Part shown: positions 7,432 to 11,967 of the stretch, piece by piece | Layout: each line of letters opens with the position of its first letter | How positions within the stretch are numbered: the stretch's first letter is position 1 | Assembly: GCA_024235035.1 (NCBI GenBank) | Contig: JACKNE010000028.1 | Coordinates: 1 to 14,543, forward strand | DNA: 14,543 nucleotides | Direction of reading: 5' to 3' | From: Gammaproteobacteria bacterium | Lineage (GTDB): Bacteria; Pseudomonadota; Gammaproteobacteria; Competibacterales; Competibacteraceae | The notes under the pieces: generated by a model | Told to the model about the DNA's origin: nothing | Database searches by the model: none | The model's input: the letters and a program-made list of their open reading frames with translations, nothing else | Made by a program: the position numbers and the translations under genes

Positions 7432-7628
7432 GGGGAGCACCAATTCAGATGTAGGAAAATGCCGCATCGGTTTTGTAAAGCCATAACAAACCGAAGAGGC
7501 ATTTTGGTAAGTTTTCGACAGTCTAATACCAAATCCTGATACGTAGTAGGAACCTGCTGATTGGCGATCGGCGACCAGTGGATTTATTTGTCGTCAACCA
7601 TCTGATTAATATGATTTAAATTAATCAG
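7432..7628 (-). promoter_or_regulatory. Leader and probable promoter region of gcvPB, with two inverted repeats
   Basis: This spacer between the DUF3501 stop and gcvPB contains two dyads. TTTGGTA (7503-7509) and TACCAAA (7527-7533) are a perfect 7-bp pair 17 bases apart. CTGATTAAT (7602-7610) and ATTAATCAG (7620-7628) are a perfect 9-bp pair 9 bases apart, listed separately. Either could be an operator for gcvPB. No confident -35 and -10 pair was found, so promoter location is inferred from gene arrangement only. Confidence 0.35.
7602..7628. repeat. AT-rich 9-bp inverted repeat abutting the DUF3501 stop codon
   Basis: CTGATTAAT and ATTAATCAG are perfect reverse complements separated by nine bases, and the second arm ends one base before the DUF3501 stop codon on the minus strand. 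The stem is mostly A-T and no T-run follows it in the direction of transcription, so it makes a poor intrinsic terminator. A protein-binding dyad is equally possible. Confidence 0.55.
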
Positions 7629-8213
7629 CTAAGCCAGGTCGACCAACAGTGACGATCGTAAGTTCTCGGGTATCGTTGGCATCTCGGCAGCGTATTCCGG
7701 GTGATTAGCACCGATAGCCAATAGTGCTCCTTGTTTTAACCGGTTCTTCATCTCAGGATTGAGCTCGAAGCGCAGAAAATGCACAGCACTGGTTTTCTTC
7801 TCGTTTTCCCGCTCCAAGTCCTCGTCTGCAATCGCAAATACGCGCTCGCATCCTTCGACCTGAATCCAGATCGCATCTTCGATCCCTTTCAGACGGGCGA
7901 GCATACGCCGCCGCTCTTCAATATCCGGGTACTCGATCAACAAGGTGGCCTTGAAGTTACCGCCATCCGGCACCAAGGGATTATAGGCTTCCAGCTCACC
8001 TTCGATGCCGTCTTCTTCGAAGATCTTTTCGATCCGCAGCATTTCCTGAATCTGGTAGCGGATGGTCAGTTCATCCTCGAAAAGCAGGTTCAGGTGCTCG
8101 CCCAACGCCAGACTGCGATGCTGTTTGTGAGCGAGCACCCGCGCCCGAAACGTGGGGCGCTCCCGAGCATACTGTTCCAATGACATCAGGCTATCACGAG
8201 TAATGGGTGGCAT
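7629..8213 (-). CDS. DUF3501 family protein
   Basis: A 194-residue soluble, acidic protein without signal peptide or membrane segment. It opens with ITRDSLMSLEQYARERPTFRARVLAHKQHRSLALGEHLNLLFED, followed by YQIQEMLRIEKIFEEDGIEGELEAYNPLVPDGGNFKATLLIEY, the conserved core of DUF3501 (about 5-95), and ends with an HFLRFELNPEM segment (145-155). The biochemical role is unknown. The family is regularly found next to the rubrerythrin and Fe-S protein seen here, suggesting a shared redox or peroxide-linked task (known context plus inference). The ATG at 8213 has a strong Shine-Dalgarno (GGAGG, eight bases away). It sits 16 bases after the Fe-S gene stop, a clear operon arrangement. Confidence 0.9.
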   Translation of the reverse strand: MPPITRDSLMSLEQYARERPTFRARVLAHKQHRSLALGEHLNLLFEDELTIRYQIQEMLRIEKIFEEDGIEGELEAYNPLVPDGGNFKATLLIEYPDIEERRRMLARLKGIEDAIWIQVEGCERVFAIADEDLERENEKKTSAVHFLRFELNPEMKNRLKQGALLAIGANHPEYAAEMPTIPENLRSSLLVDLA

Positions 8214-8229
8214 GACGGATCCTCCACAG

Positions 8230-9558
8230 TCAAAGCCCGTAGGCGATTCGGATCAGAGAGAGAGGATGCTGCTTCTGTGCTTGGGTTTCACCCATGCCTT
8301 GACCGATATGACGACCAGCGATCGCACAATCCGAACTGATGTAGTCTGGATTCGCCGCAGCCATTTGCTTGAAGACCGGTCGACCGATTTTCATCGAGGT
8401 ATCGAAATACTCGCTCTTCACGCCCCAGGTACCGTCGTGGCCGGCGCAGCGCTCCACGGTGTGGATGGTCGTATTTGGAATCAGTTGCAATAACTCCCGT
8501 GTTTTCTGTCCCAGGTTCTGCACCCGGAGATGGCAGGGAATGTGGTAGGAAACCGTGCCGAGCGATTGCTTGAAGTCAGTCTTGAGCAAGCCATCCTTGT
8601 TGCGCAACGACAAGTACTCGAACGGGTCGAACATGGCCTCAGCCACTGCCTGTGTGTCGGCATCCTCCGGGTACATCAACGGCAATTCCTGCTTGAACAT
8701 CAGAGTACAGGAGGGAATAGCGGTCAGAATCGCGTAGCCTTCACGCGCCAGTTTCGCCAGCACCGGCATGTTCACTTCCTTCAGTCGGTTCACCGATTCC
8801 AGGTCGCCAAGTTCGAGCTTCGGCATTCCGCAGCAGGCTTCTTTTTCGACCAGAATGGTTGGAATCTCATTGTGGGCCAGAATCTTCAGCAGGTCGTGGC
8901 CAATGCCTGGTTCATTGTAATTGATATAGCAGGTGGAAAAAATTGCGGCCTTGCCGGGGGTGCGTTGGCCATCGCGTACTGGAAAATGACCTTCGGCCTG
9001 GGCATTGGCGCGGAAACGTTGCGGCGCATAATCAGGGAGTTGGCGATCACGGTGGACTCTCAGCATTTTGTCCATCATGCGGCGCATGGCTTTGTTTTTG
9101 TTGGTAACGTTAACCGTTTGCGCCACCACGGGAATTGCTAGCAGCTTACCTAAGGCGTCGGTGCTGGTGAGCAACTTATCCCGGAATGTGACTGCGCCCT
9201 TCTTGAACTTGACCGCTTTGGCCCGTAGCATCAGGTGTGGAAAATCCAGATTCCAGGAGTGGGGAGGTACGTAGGGGCATTTGGTCATGAAGCACACGTC
9301 GCAGAGGTAGCATTGATCGACTACCTCCCCGTACTTGGCTTTCGGAATGCCATCCACCTCGCCGGTTCCACCCTCATCGATCAGATCGAAAAGTTTGGGG
9401 AAAGCATTACACAGGCTGACACAACGCCGGCAGCCGTGGCAGATATCAAAGACCCGCTCCAGTTCAGTGAATAGCGAGCCTTCGTTGTAGTAGTCGGGGT
9501 TTTTCCAGTCGATGGGATGCCGTTTTGGCGGCTCCAGATTGCCTTCGCGGACGCTCAT
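8230..9558 (-). CDS. (Fe-S)-binding protein with two CCG domains (GlpC/HdrD-like)
   Basis: A 442-residue cytoplasmic electron-transfer protein. An N-terminal ferredoxin-like part binds two [4Fe-4S] clusters: Cys40-x2-Cys43-x2-Cys46-x3-Cys50 and Cys83-x2-Cys86-x2-Cys89-x4-Cys94-Pro. Two cysteine-rich CCG domains follow: Cys210, Cys242-Cys243-Gly and Cys284 in the first, and Cys342, Cys371 and Cys411 in the second. The second domain has Cys-Ala-Gly where Cys-Cys-Gly is usual, so one ligand is missing. This layout is shared by GlpC, LutA/GlcF relatives and heterodisulfide-reductase HdrD. Lying between rubrerythrin and DUF3501 on one strand, it is a plausible electron donor to the rubrerythrin rather than a GlpC (inference). 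The ATG at 9558 is preceded by AGAGG about nine bases upstream. Confidence 0.88.
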   Translation of the reverse strand: MSVREGNLEPPKRHPIDWKNPDYYNEGSLFTELERVFDICHGCRRCVSLCNAFPKLFDLIDEGGTGEVDGIPKAKYGEVVDQCYLCDVCFMTKCPYVPPHSWNLDFPHLMLRAKAVKFKKGAVTFRDKLLTSTDALGKLLAIPVVAQTVNVTNKNKAMRRMMDKMLRVHRDRQLPDYAPQRFRANAQAEGHFPVRDGQRTPGKAAIFSTCYINYNEPGIGHDLLKILAHNEIPTILVEKEACCGMPKLELGDLESVNRLKEVNMPVLAKLAREGYAILTAIPSCTLMFKQELPLMYPEDADTQAVAEAMFDPFEYLSLRNKDGLLKTDFKQSLGTVSYHIPCHLRVQNLGQKTRELLQLIPNTTIHTVERCAGHDGTWGVKSEYFDTSMKIGRPVFKQMAAANPDYISSDCAIAGRHIGQGMGETQAQKQHPLSLIRIAYGL

Positions 9559-9594
9559 GAGTTTGGCCTCTTCTCAGGGGTAGCGCGGCGGGAG

Positions 9595-9616
9595 CGGGGC
9601 GGGTGCGCCCGCCCCG
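9595..9616 (-). repeat. Perfect GC-only hairpin between rubrerythrin and the Fe-S protein gene
   Basis: On the plus strand CGGGGCGGG (9595-9603), loop TGCG, and CCCGCCCCG (9608-9616) form a perfect 9-bp GC stem. It lies just after the rubrerythrin stop in the transcribed minus direction. No T-run follows on the minus strand, so it is unlikely to be a full terminator. It may stabilise the 3' end of rubrerythrin mRNA or reduce read-through, giving more rubrerythrin than Fe-S protein (inference). Confidence 0.7.
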
Positions 9617-9626
9617 TGGCTTTTGG

Positions 9627-10046
9627 CTAGTCAACCAGCGCATCCAGGGCTTTCTGGAAGCGGTTGGCATGGGAACGTTCAGCCTTGGCCAGCGTTTCGA
9701 ACCAGTCGGCGATTTCATCGAAGCCTTCTTCCCGGGCGCTCTTCGCCATGCCTGGATACATATCGGTGTATTCGTGGGTTTCGCCCGCGACCGCCGACTT
9801 CAGGTTGTTGCGTGAGTCGCCAATCGGCAGGCCGGTCGCTGGATCGCCTACTTGCGCCAGGTAGTCGAGGTGACCATGGGCATGACCGGTTTCGCCTTCT
9901 GCAGTCGAGCGGAACAGGGCCGAGACGTCATTTTGGCCTTCAACATCGGCTTTGTTGGCGAAATACAGATAGCGACGGTTAGCCTGTGATTCGCCAGCAA
10001 AGGCGGCTTTCAGGTTTTCTTCGGTTTTGGAGCCTTTGAGCTGCAT
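9627..10046 (-). CDS. rbr: Rubrerythrin, diiron domain only
   Basis: A 139-residue ferritin-like four-helix protein. The diiron ligands are visible: Glu19 in FAGESQANRRY, Glu52-x2-His55 in EGETGHAHGH, Glu89 (with Glu92) in AGETHEYTDMYP, and Glu123-x2-His126 in KAERSHANRF. Rubrerythrins reduce hydrogen peroxide at the diiron site. Classical ones are about 190 residues and end in a rubredoxin domain with two CxxC pairs; here that domain is absent and no cysteine occurs in the protein at all, so electrons must come from another protein. The downstream Fe-S gene is the nearest candidate. The start is fixed by a good Shine-Dalgarno (GAGAGGG, eight bases from the ATG). The leader contains the TGATCA array. 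Confidence 0.95.
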   Translation of the reverse strand: MQLKGSKTEENLKAAFAGESQANRRYLYFANKADVEGQNDVSALFRSTAEGETGHAHGHLDYLAQVGDPATGLPIGDSRNNLKSAVAGETHEYTDMYPGMAKSAREEGFDEIADWFETLAKAERSHANRFQKALDALVD

Positions 10047-10085
10047 CAGTAAAGCCCTCTCTAATTAATAGTAGAAACAGGGGAA

Positions 10086-10129
10086 TATCTGATCATGATC
10101 ATGATCATGATCATGATCATGATCAGATA
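10086..10129. repeat. (TGATCA)x6 tandem array within a 44-bp perfect palindrome
   Basis: Six uninterrupted copies of TGATCA occupy 10090-10125, flanked by TATC and GATA arms, so that 10086-10129 is a perfect palindrome. Because TGATCA is itself palindromic, the array can fold in many registers as RNA or single-stranded DNA. It contains six GATC motifs at 6-bp spacing. It ends 40 bases upstream of the rubrerythrin ATG, inside the likely leader. Tandem hexamers of this kind can change copy number by slippage. Confidence 0.95.
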
Positions 10130-10135
10130 AAGCGT

Positions 10136-10141
10136 AGTATA
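10136..10141 (-). promoter_or_regulatory. Candidate -10 box for the rubrerythrin operon
   Basis: TATACT on the minus strand differs from TATAAT at one position and lies just upstream of the TGATCA palindrome. If used, transcription would start about seven bases downstream, at the edge of the palindrome, making the array the 5' end of the mRNA. No good -35 hexamer stands 16-18 bases upstream, so an activator would be needed or this guess is wrong. Confidence 0.3.
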
Positions 10142-10250
10142 CACGTGGTAATTTGACTAATTGACTGATGCAATGGTGTCGATAGTCATTGCTTATGCCA
10201 CCGTTTCGTTTGATGTCGATGGCATGTCACCACGTCACCGCGCGATCTTT

Positions 10251-11708
10251 CTAGGCGAGAACATCGCTCAACGGAATACCCAAGGCATGGGCGACACCTT
10301 GGCCGTAGGCCGGATCCGCCTTCAGGCAATGACCGATATGGCGGATCTTCACCTCTCGCGGTGCATCACCCATGCCGCGGCCGGTGTTCTCGAACAATAT
10401 CTGTTGCTGCGCTGGCGTCATCAGACGGAAGAGGTGACCAGGCTGTGAGTAATAGTCCGTGTCCTCACGCTGATTCCAGTGATCCGCCGCGCCTTCCAGA
10501 TTCAGCGGTGGCTCGGCGTAATCCGGCTGTTCCTGCCACTCACTGTAGCCGTTCGGTTCGTAGCCCAGGGTGCTGCCGTGGTTGCCGTCGACGCGCATGG
10601 CGCCGTCGCGGTGGTAGCTGTGGAATGGGCAACGCGGCATGTTCACGGGAATTAGGTGATGGTTGACGCCCAGGCGGTAGCGTTGCGCATCGCCGTAGGA
10701 GAACAATCGTCCCTGCAGCATCTTGTCAGGCGAGAAGCCAATGCCTGGTACGACGTTGCCGGGATTGAAGGCGGCCTGCTCGACCTCGGCGAAGTAATTC
10801 TCCGGGTTGCGGTTGAGTTCTAGGATGCCGACATCGATCAACGGATAGTCCCGGTGCGGCCAGATCTTGGTCAAATCGAAGGGGTGATAGGGCGCCTTGG
10901 CGGCTTCCGCCTCCGGCATGATCTGCACGGCAAATTTCCATTGCGGAAAATCGCCACGCTCGATGGCTTCATAAAGGTCGCGCTGATGGGTCTCGCGATC
11001 CTTGCCGACGGCGGCTTCCGCCTCGGCGTCGGTCAGATTCTTGATACCCTGCATCGACTTGAAATGGAACTTGACCCAGTAGCGCTCGTTCTTGGCGTTA
11101 ATGAAGCTGAAGGTGTGGCTACCGAAGCCGTGCATGTGGCGGTAGGTGGCGGGAAGGCCGCGATCGCTCATCAGCACGGTGATCTGGTGCAGCGCCTCTG
11201 GCAGCAGCGTCCAGAAGTCCCAGTTGTTCTTCGCGCTGCGCAGGTTAGTGCGTGGGTCGCGTTTCACGGCGTGATTCAGATCAGGGAATTTTAGCGGGTC
11301 GCGTAGGAAGAACACCGGCGTGTTGTTGCCAACCATGTCCCAGTTGCCCTCCTCAGTGTAGAACTTGATTGCGAAGCCACGGATGTCGCGCTCGGCATCG
11401 GCCGCACCACGTTCACCGGCCACGGTGGAGAAGCGGGTGAACACCTCGGTTTTCTTGCCGACCGCGGAGAAGATTTTGGCGCGTGTGTATTGAGTGATGT
11501 CGTGCGTGACGGTAAAGGTCCCGTAGGCGCCTGAACCTTTCGCATGCATGCGCCGTTCGGGAATCACTTCGCGGTCGAAATGGGCGAGCTTCTCCAGGAA
11601 CCACACATCCTGCAAGAGTTGCGGCCCTCGCGGGCCGGCAGTCATCACGTTCTGGTTGTCGGCGACCGGACACCCAGCGTTGGTGGTCAGTTTCTTTTGG
11701 TTACTCAT
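10251..11708 (-). CDS. katA: Monofunctional haem catalase (small-subunit, KatA type)
   Basis: A 485-residue enzyme that converts hydrogen peroxide to water and oxygen. The distal active-site residues are His55 (ERRMHAKGSGAYG) and Asn128 (VGNNTP); the proximal haem ligand is Tyr338 in the RLFSYGDAQRYRLG signature. Length and lack of a C-terminal flavodoxin-like extension place it among small-subunit catalases. There is no signal peptide, so it is cytoplasmic. The ATG at 11708 has a very strong Shine-Dalgarno (AAGGAGAG, seven bases away). The start codon overlaps the stop of a 35-codon upstream reading frame, and the leader carries tandem repeats. It is divergent from the large membrane-protein gene and is followed by the rubrerythrin operon after about 200 bases, forming a peroxide-defence neighbourhood. 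Confidence 0.97.
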   Translation of the reverse strand: MSNQKKLTTNAGCPVADNQNVMTAGPRGPQLLQDVWFLEKLAHFDREVIPERRMHAKGSGAYGTFTVTHDITQYTRAKIFSAVGKKTEVFTRFSTVAGERGAADAERDIRGFAIKFYTEEGNWDMVGNNTPVFFLRDPLKFPDLNHAVKRDPRTNLRSAKNNWDFWTLLPEALHQITVLMSDRGLPATYRHMHGFGSHTFSFINAKNERYWVKFHFKSMQGIKNLTDAEAEAAVGKDRETHQRDLYEAIERGDFPQWKFAVQIMPEAEAAKAPYHPFDLTKIWPHRDYPLIDVGILELNRNPENYFAEVEQAAFNPGNVVPGIGFSPDKMLQGRLFSYGDAQRYRLGVNHHLIPVNMPRCPFHSYHRDGAMRVDGNHGSTLGYEPNGYSEWQEQPDYAEPPLNLEGAADHWNQREDTDYYSQPGHLFRLMTPAQQQILFENTGRGMGDAPREVKIRHIGHCLKADPAYGQGVAHALGIPLSDVLA

Positions 11709-11808
11709 GGATACTCTCCTTAATCAATTGTAGATCGATGCCTTGCAGACATATGGCATTGGCGGTGGTGAAGGTAACGCTGGTGGTAAGAACCCTCGCT
11801 TCGAGCAT
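11701..11808 (-). CDS. Possible 35-codon upstream open reading frame in the katA leader
   Basis: An ATG at 11808 opens a 35-residue frame (MLEARVLTTSVTF ... LIKESIHE) ending in a TAA at 11701-11703. The TAA lies inside the first codons of katA, so the two frames overlap by eight bases. Eight bases before this ATG is AAGGAG, a near-ideal Shine-Dalgarno supplied by the left-hand copy of the 26-bp tandem repeat. The katA Shine-Dalgarno lies inside the last codons of this frame, so ribosomes translating it would cover or open the katA start. The peptide has no recognisable homology. It could be a coupling or leader peptide, or chance. Confidence 0.4.
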   Translation of the reverse strand: MLEARVLTTSVTFTTANAICLQGIDLQLIKESIHE

Positions 11809-11860
11809 GATGTAGGCTCCTTAGAAATGAGCCAGATGTAGGCTCCTTAGAAATGAGCCA
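11809..11860. repeat. Two perfect 26-bp tandem repeats in the katA / membrane-protein intergenic region
   Basis: The units lie at 11809-11834 and 11835-11860 with no gap; four bases of a third copy follow. Each unit begins GATGTAGGCTCC and ends AAATGAGCCA, and holds GGCTC and GAGCC as a 5-bp inverted repeat around nine bases. The second copy may be a recent duplication since the two are identical. On the minus strand each copy carries AAGGAGCC, a ribosome-site-like core. The region also sits between two divergent genes, so the units could be paired regulator sites. Confidence 0.9.
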
Positions 11861-11967
11861 GATGCCATTGCCTGTAAGGCTCACTATGTCGGAAAATACG
11901 GTTTATTTAAAATTTAATGTAACAAATAAATTGATAGTTTTTATCTATTAATGGATCGGTAAACGGC
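11861..11967. promoter_or_regulatory. AT-rich divergent promoter region between katA and the large membrane-protein gene
   Basis: The stretch 11891-11950 is strongly AT-rich and lies between two genes pointing away from each other, so it most likely holds both promoters. A TTGATA at 11931 resembles a -35 box for the plus-strand gene, but no -10 stands at the right distance. A tiny frame ATG GAT CGG TAA (11951-11962) ends just before the start of the plus-strand gene. Confidence 0.4.

Noticed and set aside
8530..9141. 203-codon plus-strand frame
   Set aside because: Lies wholly antisense to the Fe-S protein gene, whose cysteine motifs prove the minus frame; the product has no domain signature.
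10170..10192. katA terminator hairpin (GCAATG / CATTGC)
   Set aside because: A six-base stem with an 11-base loop and no T-run in the transcribed direction is too weak to call.
10854..11294. 146-codon plus-strand frame
   Set aside because: Antisense to catalase, which has all catalytic motifs in the minus frame.
11809..11860. Tandem repeats as a CRISPR array
   Set aside because: The two copies are directly adjacent with no spacer and there are no cas genes.
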